Of a stretch of 64,000 nt of DNA, positions 7,429 to 14,953 are shown piece by piece (position 1 is the first letter of the stretch; each line of letters starts with the position of its first letter). Both the position numbers and the translations under genes were made by a program. Source of the DNA: VRUE01 sp963699225 (GTDB lineage: Bacteria > Actinomycetota > Thermoleophilia > Solirubrobacterales > 70-9); NCBI GenBank assembly GCA_963699225.1, contig OY969423.1, positions 1,178,001 through 1,242,000 on the forward strand, read 5' to 3'. The notes under the pieces are model-generated. The model was not told where the DNA came from. It worked only from the letters and a program-made list of their open reading frames with translations, and searched no databases.

Positions 7429-9261
7429 TCAGGCGCTGACAGACCCAAGCGCCCGCTCGGCGGCGGCGACGATGTGTGCAGCATCGATTCCGGCCGCGGC
7501 GAGAAGATCAGCGGGAGGACCGCTGCCCGGCCGCTCGCTGACCGCGAGGCGGGTGAGGCGCGCCTCGGTGCCGGCTTCGGCGAGCACGCCGGCGACGGTC
7601 TCGCCGATACCGCCCTCGGCCCAGTGGTCCTCGACGGTGAGGACCGCGCCGGTCTCGTTGGCCGCCTTGAGAAGGGTCTCGGCGTCGACCGGCTTGACCG
7701 AGTAGAGGTCGATCACGCGGGCGGTGACGCCCTTCTCCGCGAGCGCATCGGCCGCGGTCAGGCATTCGCGCAGGGTGATGCCGGCGCCGATCAGGGTGAT
7801 CGCGTCCTCGTCACTCGAGCGAATCGTGTGACTGCCGCCGATCTCGAAGGTCTCGTCGGGCCCGTAGAGCACCGGCGTTGCCTCGCGGGTGGTGCGCAGG
7901 TAGCTGACGCCGCGGTGCTCGCGCATCGCGTCGAGCAGCTGCACCGCCTGGTTGGCGTCGCTGGGGTAGAGCACGACGCTGTCGAGCACGGCGCGCAGCG
8001 AGGCGATGTCTTCCAGCGCCATCTGCGAGGGCCCGTCGGGGCCGATCGAGACGCCGACGTGGGAGCCGCAGAGCTTCAGGTCGGCGTCGGAGATCGCCGC
8101 CATGCGAACGAAGTCATAGGCGCGGCTGAGAAAGGCGCCAAAGGAGGAGGCAAAGGGCTTCCAGCCGCGGGACTGCATGCCAACGGCAGCAGCGACCATC
8201 TGCTGCTCGGCGATGTACATCTCGAAGAAGCGGTCGGGGTGCTTGGCGGCAAAGCGTTCGGCGTAGGTCGAGTTGCCGACCTCGCCGTCGAGCGCGACGA
8301 CCTTCTCGTCGATCGAGCCGATCCAGGCGAGGGCGTCGCCGTAGGCGGCGCGGGTGGCGACCTTCTCGCCGACCTCGTAGCTGGGTCGCTCGACCGCCGT
8401 TCGCTCGATCTCAAATTGCTTCGGCGCCGGCGGCGCCTGGACCTCGACCCTGAGATCGCGGATCCCGCCCAGCTCCTCGACCGCGGCCTCGGGATCGGCG
8501 AGCGGCTTGCCGTGCTGGTTTTCCTTGTCCTCGACCGCGGCGACGCCGGAGCCCTTCTTGGTGCGAGCGAAGATCACCGCCGGCCGGTCGGCCTCCTGGG
8601 CGCGCCCGTAGGCGGCGTCGATCGCCTCCAGGTCGTGGCCGTCGATCTCCTGCACGTCCCAGCCGCAGGCGCGGGCACGCGCCGCCAGGGAGTTGGTTTC
8701 CCAGCCGTGCATGGTCGGGCCGCGCTGGCCGAGCCGGTTGACGTCGACAATCGCGACCAGGTTGCTCAGCTTCGCGTAGCCGGCGTGCTCGAAGGCCTCC
8801 CACATCGATCCCTCAGCCAGCTCGGAGTCACCGCAGAGCACCCAGACCCGCAGGTCGGAGTGCTCGAGCCGATCGGCGGCGAGCGCGATGCCGACCGAGA
8901 TCGGCAGGCCCTGGCCGAGCGAGCCGGTAGCGACGTCGACCCAGGGAAGTTCTGGCGTTGGGTGGCCCTGCAGGCGCGAGCCGAACTCGCGGAAGGTCAG
9001 TAGCTCGTCGTCGTCAATCGCGCCGGCCGCCTTGTAGAGCGAGTAGAGCAGCGGCGAGGCGTGGCCCTTGGAGAAGACGAGGTGGTCGTTGGCGGTGTTC
9101 TCGGGGGCGTCGAAGTCGTAGCGCAGGTACTTCGTGAATAGCACTGCCATCAGGTCGGCAGCCGACATCGAGGAGGTCGGGTGGCCGGAGTTCGCCGCGG
9201 CGGCGGCGCGGACCGAGTCGACGCGTAGTTGCTGGGCGAGCTCCTTCACGGGCGGAGACAA
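7429..9261 (-). CDS. tkt: Transketolase
   Basis: 610 residues. Order of domains: thiamine-diphosphate-binding N-terminal domain (SGHPTSSMSAADLM, SKGHASPLLYSLY, TGSLGQGLPISVGIALA, the GDSELAEGSMWEA Mg/ThDP motif near residue 145), the Pyr domain (ATRAAYGDALAWIG, catalytic-type Glu in MYIAEQQMVAAAVGM), and the C-terminal transketolase domain (VIDLYSVKPVDAETL). It transfers two-carbon units in the non-oxidative pentose phosphate pathway. The length is that of the shorter transketolase class, resembling animal or split archaeal enzymes fused end to end, rather than the about 660-residue E. coli type. It lies downstream of nadA with a nine-base gap. Confidence 0.93.
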   Translation of the reverse strand: MSPPVKELAQQLRVDSVRAAAAANSGHPTSSMSAADLMAVLFTKYLRYDFDAPENTANDHLVFSKGHASPLLYSLYKAAGAIDDDELLTFREFGSRLQGHPTPELPWVDVATGSLGQGLPISVGIALAADRLEHSDLRVWVLCGDSELAEGSMWEAFEHAGYAKLSNLVAIVDVNRLGQRGPTMHGWETNSLAARARACGWDVQEIDGHDLEAIDAAYGRAQEADRPAVIFARTKKGSGVAAVEDKENQHGKPLADPEAAVEELGGIRDLRVEVQAPPAPKQFEIERTAVERPSYEVGEKVATRAAYGDALAWIGSIDEKVVALDGEVGNSTYAERFAAKHPDRFFEMYIAEQQMVAAAVGMQSRGWKPFASSFGAFLSRAYDFVRMAAISDADLKLCGSHVGVSIGPDGPSQMALEDIASLRAVLDSVVLYPSDANQAVQLLDAMREHRGVSYLRTTREATPVLYGPDETFEIGGSHTIRSSDEDAITLIGAGITLRECLTAADALAEKGVTARVIDLYSVKPVDAETLLKAANETGAVLTVEDHWAEGGIGETVAGVLAEAGTEARLTRLAVSERPGSGPPADLLAAAGIDAAHIVAAAERALGSVSA

Positions 9262-9270
9262 TATCTAGCG

Positions 9271-10302
9271 CTAGCCGATCGCGACCATGCGCTCGATCGG
9301 CAGCTTCGCCTCTGCCGCAACGTCCGCAGGAACGCTGACCTCGAACTTCATATCGCGCAGGCTGTCGCGCAGCTTCGGCAGCGTGATCATCTTCATGTAC
9401 TTGCAGAAGGCCATCCGGTTGGCCTCGATCAGGTTGGCCTGCGGCGCCGCCTGCTGCAGCGGGTAGAGCATGCCGTTCTCGGTAGCAACGATGAAGCTGC
9501 CGTCGGGGTGGCCTTCGACGTGCTCGAGCATCCCCGAGGTGGAGAGCATGTGCACTCCCTCGGGATCGATCTCGCCGGAGGCGACGTACTCCATCGCCTG
9601 CGTGGCGCAGCCACACTCGGGGTGGATGAGGAACTCGGCCTCGGGGTTTTCCGCCCGGGTCTGGACGATGTCGTCCGGGCGGATGCCGGCGTGGACGTGG
9701 CACTCGCCGTCCCAGATATGGAAGCGGGAGCGCCGCCCGGGATCCTCGTGCAGACCGGTCTCGCGCTCGACGAAGGCACCCAGCCACATGTCGGGACCGA
9801 AGAGGATCTCGGTGTCGGCGCCGTGCTCGGCCCAGATGTGCTCGACCACCTTGACCGCGTTGGAGGAGGTGCAGCAGTAGTCGGTCTCGGCCTTCACCTC
9901 GGCCGAGGTGTTGACGTACATGACCACCAGGGCGCCCGGGTGCTCGGCCTTCCAGGCCCGCAGCTGGTCGGCGTCAATCGAGTCGGCGAGCGAGCAGCCG
10001 GCGTCGAGGTCGGGGATCAGCACCTTCTTCTCGGGCGAGAGGATCGAGGCGGTCTCGGCCATGAAGTGGACGCCGCAGAAGGCGATCGCGTCGGCATCGG
10101 TGGCGGCTGCCTCGCGCGAGAGGCCGAGCGAGTCCCCCATGTGGTCGGCGACGTCCTGGACCTCGGGCAGCTGGTAGTTGTGGGCGAGGATCACCGCGTT
10201 GCGCTCGGCAGCGAGCGCGCGGACCTCCGCGCTCAGGGCAGCGATCTCTGCGGGCGAAAGAGCGTCCGGTGAAATGGGTTGGATCGTCGGGAGCTCTTGC
10301 AT
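9271..10302 (-). CDS. nadA: Quinolinate synthase (iron-sulfur)
   Basis: Condenses iminoaspartate with dihydroxyacetone phosphate to quinolinate in de novo NAD synthesis. Hallmarks: ILAHNYQLPEVQDVAD, the first cluster Cys in AFCGVHFMAETA, the YVNTSAEVKAETDYCCTSSNA loop, and the last ligands in IHPECGCATQAM; TSGML and YPL follow. The start was moved to ATG 10302 (MQELPTIQP) because GGAAGG lies five bases upstream; the longer reading from 10374 adds 24 residues of no family resemblance. nadC is nearby but on the other side of the divergent mutM gene; no L-aspartate oxidase (nadB) is in the window. Confidence 0.95.
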   Translation of the reverse strand: MQELPTIQPISPDALSPAEIAALSAEVRALAAERNAVILAHNYQLPEVQDVADHMGDSLGLSREAAATDADAIAFCGVHFMAETASILSPEKKVLIPDLDAGCSLADSIDADQLRAWKAEHPGALVVMYVNTSAEVKAETDYCCTSSNAVKVVEHIWAEHGADTEILFGPDMWLGAFVERETGLHEDPGRRSRFHIWDGECHVHAGIRPDDIVQTRAENPEAEFLIHPECGCATQAMEYVASGEIDPEGVHMLSTSGMLEHVEGHPDGSFIVATENGMLYPLQQAAPQANLIEANRMAFCKYMKMITLPKLRDSLRDMKFEVSVPADVAAEAKLPIERMVAIG

Positions 10303-10389
10303 GAGCCCTTCCTTTCCTGATGTTCGCTGGCCCGGCACCTCGTGCCTCGAGTCAGTCGAATGAACGAGGTTCAAGTCTAACCTCTCGGC

Positions 10390-11235
10390 ATGCCCGAGCT
10401 TCCCGAGGTCGAGATAACAGCTCGCCGACTCGACTCTGCGCTGCGCGGAGCAACGGTGGAATCAGCCCTGGCACCAGGGATGAACGTGATGAAGACCTTC
10501 GACCCGCCACTGGAGGCACTGATGGGCCGCGAGATCAGCGGCGTACGGCGGGTCGGCAAGATGCCGGTGGTCGAGTTCGGTGACCTGGCGCTGTTGATCC
10601 ACCTGATGTCGGCTGGTCGCCTGCGCCTCTTCGACAAACGCGCCTCGCTCAAAGACCGCGCCTCGCGAGTCCTGCTCCGCCTCGAAGACGGCCGCGAGCT
10701 GCGCCTGCGCGAGTTCGGCACCAAGCAGCGGGCCTGGGCGAAGCTGCTGCCGCGTGACGCGGTGAACGACGACGAGGCCGTCGCCCGGCTCGGGCCCGAA
10801 GCCTGGCCACCACCGCCACTCGATGAGTTCGCCGCTCTGATCGCCCAACCCCGCCACCTCCACCCCCTCCTCCGCCATCAAGGCGACATCTCGGGCATCG
10901 GCCGCTCCTGGGTCGACGAGATCCTCTGGGAGGCCCGGCTCTCCCCATTCAAGAAGGGCTCCGAGCTGGACGACGTCGAGGTCAAGCAGCTCCACGATGC
11001 GCTGCACGTTCTGGGCGATGCGATCGAGCACTACGAGAAGACGATCGCCGAACAACTTCCAGACAAGGTGCCAATGCCACTGCAGGTCCACAAGCGTGAG
11101 GGGCAACCCTGCCCTCGCTGCGGCACAACGATTGAGGCCGTCTTCTTCTCAGAGCATCAGACGAACTACTGCCCGAAGGAGCAGACGGGCGGCAGAGTTC
11201 TCAAGGACCGGCGGCTTTCCAAACTGCTGAAGTGA
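10390..11235 (+). CDS. mutM: Formamidopyrimidine-DNA glycosylase (Fpg/Nei family)
   Basis: Excises oxidised purines and nicks abasic DNA. It starts with the catalytic MPELPEVE (Pro2 and Glu3 after Met removal), has Lys in VRRVGKMPVVEF, the helix-two-turn-helix as HQGDISGIGRSWVDEILWEA, and a C-terminal zinc-finger region. The zinc finger is atypical: CPRC at 241-244 and Cys261 are present, but the fourth ligand position is Glu264 (YCPKEQ instead of YCPxCQ). The final basic GGRVLKDRRLSKLLK is retained. At 281 residues it has normal length. It is divergent from nadA; a large palindrome follows its stop by 11 bases and could end its transcript. Confidence 0.9.
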   Translation: MPELPEVEITARRLDSALRGATVESALAPGMNVMKTFDPPLEALMGREISGVRRVGKMPVVEFGDLALLIHLMSAGRLRLFDKRASLKDRASRVLLRLEDGRELRLREFGTKQRAWAKLLPRDAVNDDEAVARLGPEAWPPPPLDEFAALIAQPRHLHPLLRHQGDISGIGRSWVDEILWEARLSPFKKGSELDDVEVKQLHDALHVLGDAIEHYEKTIAEQLPDKVPMPLQVHKREGQPCPRCGTTIEAVFFSEHQTNYCPKEQTGGRVLKDRRLSKLLK

Positions 11236-11246
11236 GGCGGGGCAAG

Positions 11247-11346
11247 GAGCACGAGTGCCCCTCCCCGGAAGACCGTTGCGCAGCAGATCCGCCGGGTGCT
11301 GCGGGGCGGGGTCGCTGAAGCCTTCCGGGGAGGGGCACTCGTGCTC
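11247..11346. repeat. Palindromic element P1 (25-bp perfect arms, 50-nt loop)
   Basis: Left arm 11247-11271 (GAGCACGAGTGCCCCTCCCC then GGAAG) is the exact reverse complement of 11322-11346. The 50-nt loop 11272-11321 is the exact reverse complement of the loop of P2 (12259-12308). It lies between the convergent mutM and nadC genes and ends one base before the nadC stop codon. It can fold as a very long hairpin; there is no U-tract on either side. Confidence 0.9.
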
Positions 11347-11347
11347 C

Positions 11348-12202
11348 CTACACCAGCTCGGTCAGCAGGCTGAAGTCAAGCGTCGGGGCTGAGTGGGTTA
11401 GGGCGCCGACGGAGATCAGGTCCACGCCGGTTTCGGCAATGCCACGGACCGTTTCGAGGTTGACACCACCGGACGCCTCTAGCGAAGGGCCTTTGCCCGT
11501 TCCGGCGTTTTCGTTGCGCAGTCGCACAGCGCCGCGCAGGGTCTCGAGGTCCATGTTGTCGAGCAGGAGGATGTCGGCGCCGGTGCCTAGGGCGTAGGCG
11601 ACCTCGTCGAGGTTGCGGGTCTCGACCTCGACGGCGAGATCGGGGTACTTGGTGCGGGCTGCGTGGACCGCCTTGGCCAGGCTGCCGGCAAGGGCGATGT
11701 GGTTCTCCTTGATCAGGATCGCGTCGTAGAGGCCCATGCGGTAGTTGCGACCGCCACCCGCCAGGACCGCTGCCTTCTCCAGCTCACGGAGGCCGGGGGT
11801 GGTCTTGCGCGTATCCAGAATCGCCGCTCCGGTCCCCGCCACGGCCTCGACGTAGCGTGCGGTCAGCGTCGCCACGCCGGAAAGATGCCCGAGGAAGTTG
11901 AGCGCGGTGCGCTCCGCAGCGAGCAGCGCTGCTGCGGGGCCGCTGGCAAGCAGGACCTCCGCCGGCACTTCCTCCCGCCACTGCCCCTCGACCACGAGAT
12001 TGTCGACGTCCTCCACCCCGCACTGCCGCATCGTCTCGGCCACCAGCTCAAGTCCGTAAACGACGCCGGGTTGCTTCTGCACAATCCGCGCTCTTCCTCG
12101 CGCCTCCGCAGGAACCGTCGCCTCAGACGTCACATCCCCCGAGCCCACGTCCTCCGCCAGCGCTGCCGCCACCAGCTCCTGAAACTTGGCCATTCGCCGC
12201 AT
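11348..12202 (-). CDS. nadC: Nicotinate-nucleotide pyrophosphorylase (carboxylating)
   Basis: Quinolinate phosphoribosyltransferase, making nicotinate mononucleotide from the NadA product. Visible motifs: EDVGSGDVTSEA near the N-terminus, RTALNFLGHLSGVATLT, the LDTRKTTPGLRELEK substrate loop, GGGRNYRMGLYDAILIKENHI, VEVETRNLDEV, LLLDNMD and EASGGVN, in the usual order over 284 residues. Start could also be Met4 (12193); neither start has a strong Shine-Dalgarno. The gene is bracketed by P1 (touching its stop) and P2 (upstream, in inverted orientation), so a roughly 1-kb segment holding nadC lies between near-identical inverted repeats. Confidence 0.95.
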   Translation of the reverse strand: MRRMAKFQELVAAALAEDVGSGDVTSEATVPAEARGRARIVQKQPGVVYGLELVAETMRQCGVEDVDNLVVEGQWREEVPAEVLLASGPAAALLAAERTALNFLGHLSGVATLTARYVEAVAGTGAAILDTRKTTPGLRELEKAAVLAGGGRNYRMGLYDAILIKENHIALAGSLAKAVHAARTKYPDLAVEVETRNLDEVAYALGTGADILLLDNMDLETLRGAVRLRNENAGTGKGPSLEASGGVNLETVRGIAETGVDLISVGALTHSAPTLDFSLLTELV

Positions 12203-12237
12203 CCTAGGTCAAGCGCGTGCCCCGGCCGAGCTGAGAG

Positions 12238-12329
12238 ACGGGTGCCCCTCCCCGGAAGGCTTCAGCGACCCCGCCCCGCAGCACCCGGCGGATCTGCTGC
12301 GCAACGGTCTTCCGGGGAGGGGCACCCGT
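12238..12329. repeat. Palindromic element P2 (21-bp perfect arms, 50-nt loop), inverted copy of P1
   Basis: Arms 12238-12258 and 12309-12329 are exact reverse complements (core GTGCCCCTCCCCGGAAG). The loop is identical to that of P1 on the opposite strand. Relative to P1 one arm pair has changed from A-T to G-C on both arms, keeping the stem perfect. It lies in the divergent region between nadC and the sigma factor gene. Confidence 0.9.
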
Positions 12330-12368
12330 ACCTCACATCCGCCCGTGCCACAGCGTTTAATCCATCGA

Positions 12369-12833
12369 GTGACCAAGTTGCCCCCGTTCCAGACACTCCT
12401 CGACGACTACGCCCCAGACGTCATGGGCGTCCTCCGAGGAGCCGTCGGCAGGACCGACGCCGAGGACTGCTTCCAGGAGACGTTTCTGGCCGCGCTGCGC
12501 GCCTACCCCAAGCTCGACAACGGCAACAACCTGCGCGGCTGGCTGCTGACGATCGCCCACCGCAAAGCAATCGACCACCACCGAACCAACGGCCGCAAGC
12601 CGGTGACCATGGCGGACCCGCCCGAGGTTCCGGTCGAGGATCCCGAGCTGGGGAACGGCGAGATCTGGACCGCGGTCGGCGCCCTGCCCCCCAAGCAACG
12701 GGCGGCCGTGGCGCTGCGCTACGGCAGCGATTTGCCCCACGCCGAGATCGCCGCCGCCTTGGGGTGCTCGCCCGAGGCGGCACGCCGCAGCCTGCACGAG
12801 GGAATCAAGCGACTGAGAAAGGAGCTGGCATGA
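12369..12833 (+). CDS. ECF-type sigma factor
   Basis: About 154 residues from the GTG at 12369 (VTKLPPFQTLLDDY). Region 2 reads VMGVLRGAVGRTDAEDCFQETFLAALRAYPKL with the RGWLLTIAHRKAIDHHR end typical of ECF factors. Region 4 reads ALPPKQRAAVALRYGSDLPHAEIAAALGCSPEAARRSLHEGIKRLR, a full helix-turn-helix. The linker is Pro/Glu-rich. No anti-sigma gene is adjacent; instead the stop overlaps the start of ogt by ATGA, so the two proteins are made together. An upstream in-frame reading from 12186 runs through the P2 palindrome and is not credible. GTG start has no obvious Shine-Dalgarno, so the exact start is uncertain. Confidence 0.85.
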   Translation: MTKLPPFQTLLDDYAPDVMGVLRGAVGRTDAEDCFQETFLAALRAYPKLDNGNNLRGWLLTIAHRKAIDHHRTNGRKPVTMADPPEVPVEDPELGNGEIWTAVGALPPKQRAAVALRYGSDLPHAEIAAALGCSPEAARRSLHEGIKRLRKELA

Positions 12834-13381
12834 GGGCATCGCTGCAACGCCTAGCCGAGCGGGCCGAGGCCGAGGGCCTGCTCGACGTCGCCTACGCCAA
12901 CGTCGACTCTCCCTTCGGGCAGCTGCTCCTGGCCGCAACACCGCGTGGCCTGGTCCGCGTCAACCTGCCCAACTACGACCCCGAGGAGACCCTGGAGGAG
13001 CTCGCCGCGAAGGTCTCGCCGCGTGTGCTCGAGGCGCCGGCCAGGTTTGAGCGCGCTCGCCGTGAGCTCGACCTCTACTTCGAGGGCAAGCTGACCGAGT
13101 TCGACTTGCCGATCGACTGGCAGCTGACCCACGGCTTTCGCGGCAAAGTGCAGCGGGCGATCAAACGCATCCCCTACGGCCAAACCCGCACCTACACCGA
13201 GATGGCCCGCAGCGCCGGCAACGAGCGCGCCGTGCGCGCCGCCGGCACCGCCTGCGGCCACAACCCGATCCCGATCTTCGTCCCCTGCCACCGTGTCCTG
13301 CGCAGCGGCGGCGGCCTCGGTGGTTACGGCGGCGGCCTGCCGATGAAGGAAGAGCTGCTGAAGCTCGAGGGCGTGCTCTAA
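12830..13381 (+). CDS. ogt: Methylated-DNA--protein-cysteine methyltransferase
   Basis: 183 residues. Suicide repair of O6-alkylguanine: active site IFVPCHRVLRSGGGLGGYGGG, the helix-turn-helix with Arg finger in IPYGQTRTYTEMARSAGNERAVRAAGTACGHNP. The N-terminal ferredoxin-like half is YANVDSPFGQLLLAATPRGLVRV with a short helical N-terminus (RASLQRLAERAEAEGLLDV). Start fixed by the ATGA overlap with the sigma factor. The pairing suggests that the sigma factor takes part in an alkylation or DNA-damage response, but this is inference from position. The last four bases overlap the convergent hydrolase gene. Confidence 0.95.
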   Translation: MRASLQRLAERAEAEGLLDVAYANVDSPFGQLLLAATPRGLVRVNLPNYDPEETLEELAAKVSPRVLEAPARFERARRELDLYFEGKLTEFDLPIDWQLTHGFRGKVQRAIKRIPYGQTRTYTEMARSAGNERAVRAAGTACGHNPIPIFVPCHRVLRSGGGLGGYGGGLPMKEELLKLEGVL

Positions 13382-14256
13382 GCGGAGCCGAACAGCTCGC
13401 GCGCCCGCTCGATCACCAGCTCGGGCTTCTCCTCGGCGATGAAGTGGCCGCAGCCCGGGACTTCCTCGACGCTCATCTCATCGGCGTAGGGCTCGAAGCC
13501 GGCGAGGATGTCCGCCCTGATCACGGGATCGGCGTCGCCAGCGAGAATGCGGGTCGGCACCGAGCTGCGCTGAGAGCGGTAGTGGCCCTTTTTCAGGCGC
13601 GGCAGCTCGCGCAGCAGAAAGCTGCGGTAGATGTGGGAGGCGGCGAGCGCGTGGTCGCGAGACCGGAAGCTCTGCGCGTAGCAATCGAGCTCCTGCCTGC
13701 TCCAGCGCGCGTCGGGGTGCGAACCCTTGCTGATCACCAAGCGGACGAACCCCGGGGCGAAGCGATGGACCCCGGAGCCGAGGAAGGGGGTGGCGAGGAT
13801 GAACTGGTAAGCGGTCCGCTGCAGCGCCTGCGGCGAGGGTTTCGGCGGCTCGAACCAGGGGTGGACGATGCCGAGGGCGAGGTAGCGACGAATGCGCTCG
13901 GGCGCGTTGAGGCAGAGCAGGAAGCCGGCGTAGCCGCCCCAGTCGTGCCCGATCAGATCGACCTGGTCGAGGCCGAGCTCGTCGAGCAGGGCGACCATGT
14001 CGGCGGCGAGTTCGGAGATCTCGTACGGCCCCGCCGGCGCCTCGCTCCAGCCGAAGCCGCGCAGGTCGGGGCAGATCACCCGGTGGCTCTCGGCAAGTGC
14101 CGGGATCACCTTGCGCCAGGTCCACCAGTGCTGCGGCCAGCCATGAAGGAGAAGGACCGGCGCCCCCTCCCCTGCTTCGGCGACGTGCATGCGAACCCCG
14201 GGAAGGTCGACGTAGCGGTGCGTGACTCCGTCGATCTCCGGTGGCGATCCGTGCAT
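13378..14256 (-). CDS. Alpha/beta hydrolase, epoxide hydrolase/haloalkane dehalogenase type
   Basis: 292 residues. Oxyanion HGWP motif in LLHGWPQHWWTWRKVIP, nucleophile Asp in LIGHDWGGYAGF (Asp rather than Ser, the hallmark of soluble epoxide hydrolases and haloalkane dehalogenases), acid Asp in ILAGDADPVI and His in VPGCGHFIAEEKPE. A helical cap lies between. Substrate cannot be predicted; the paired lid residues were not resolved by eye. Convergent with ogt (four-base overlap), and divergent from the acidic secreted protein. Confidence 0.88.
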   Translation of the reverse strand: MHGSPPEIDGVTHRYVDLPGVRMHVAEAGEGAPVLLLHGWPQHWWTWRKVIPALAESHRVICPDLRGFGWSEAPAGPYEISELAADMVALLDELGLDQVDLIGHDWGGYAGFLLCLNAPERIRRYLALGIVHPWFEPPKPSPQALQRTAYQFILATPFLGSGVHRFAPGFVRLVISKGSHPDARWSRQELDCYAQSFRSRDHALAASHIYRSFLLRELPRLKKGHYRSQRSSVPTRILAGDADPVIRADILAGFEPYADEMSVEEVPGCGHFIAEEKPELVIERARELFGSA

Positions 14257-14347
14257 TGCCGAGCAATCTAGCGGGGAGCCCGCAAACCAGCGCTTCCCGG
14301 GGGCTCCAGCACTAAAGGCAGTGCGTCCCGCGGTCGATTACGAGGCA

Positions 14348-14953
14348 ATGCCCCGAATCCGCCTGCTTCTACCCCTGCTTCTCCTTGCGCTCTTTGTCGC
14401 GTCCCAGACGGCCCACGCCTTCGCCGACGCCGACGCCGAAGATCCCAGCCTGCCCCTCAACGTCGCGATCCAGCTGAGTGAAGAAGAAGACGAAAGCGAA
14501 GGCGAATGCGTCGAAAGCGAAGACGAAGAATTCGAAGACAGCGAAGAAGCGGAAGAAGAATGCGAAGCCGAAGCTGAAGACGCCGGCTTCTCACCCGCTG
14601 AGGACTGCTACCTGCGCACCGCGACAGCGCGCGTGGTCGCCTACCCCGACCGCAAGATGATGCGCCTCACCCTCGGCTACACGACCTTCGCGCCGACGGC
14701 GGCAACGCTCGAGTACGGCGCCAAGAAGGATCCCCGCCTGGGCACGGTCCACCGCCAGCTCGGCCGCAGCGGCGTGCTCCGCCTCAGCAAGCACCTCGCC
14801 GGCAAGCAGATGAACAAGGTCGAGGACTCTGGCCGCTTCACCGTGACCGTCCACGTGCCGGAAGCTCCGCGCGCCTGTCGGCGCTTCGAGGTCCAGCAGC
14901 TGCAGGTGGCGCAGAGCAGCAAGGCGCGCGTCACCTGGGCCGAGGCCCGCTAG
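14348..14953 (+). CDS. Secreted protein with long acidic stretch, unknown function
   Basis: 201 residues from ATG 14348 (GAGG three bases upstream); the open frame extends back to 14222 but that part has no signal sequence. Signal peptide IRLLLPLLLLALFVASQTAHAFA, then a low-complexity Glu/Asp/Ser region of about 45 residues with interspersed cysteines, then a compact domain (CYLRTATARVVAYPDRKMMRLTLGY ... VTVHVPEAPRACRRFEV). The acidic stretch uses GAA/GAC/AGC codons, giving a locally purine-rich strand unlike its neighbours. An acidic exported protein with cysteines could bind divalent metal or cationic partners; nothing more can be claimed. Its end overlaps the convergent esterase gene by four bases. 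Confidence 0.75.
   Translation: MPRIRLLLPLLLLALFVASQTAHAFADADAEDPSLPLNVAIQLSEEEDESEGECVESEDEEFEDSEEAEEECEAEAEDAGFSPAEDCYLRTATARVVAYPDRKMMRLTLGYTTFAPTAATLEYGAKKDPRLGTVHRQLGRSGVLRLSKHLAGKQMNKVEDSGRFTVTVHVPEAPRACRRFEVQQLQVAQSSKARVTWAEAR

Noticed and set aside
7063..9003. 646-codon plus-strand frame over transketolase
   Set aside because: Shadow of tkt, same reason; no start signal or homology.
12186..12368. Upstream extension of the sigma factor
   Set aside because: Runs through palindrome P2 and lacks any sigma homology.
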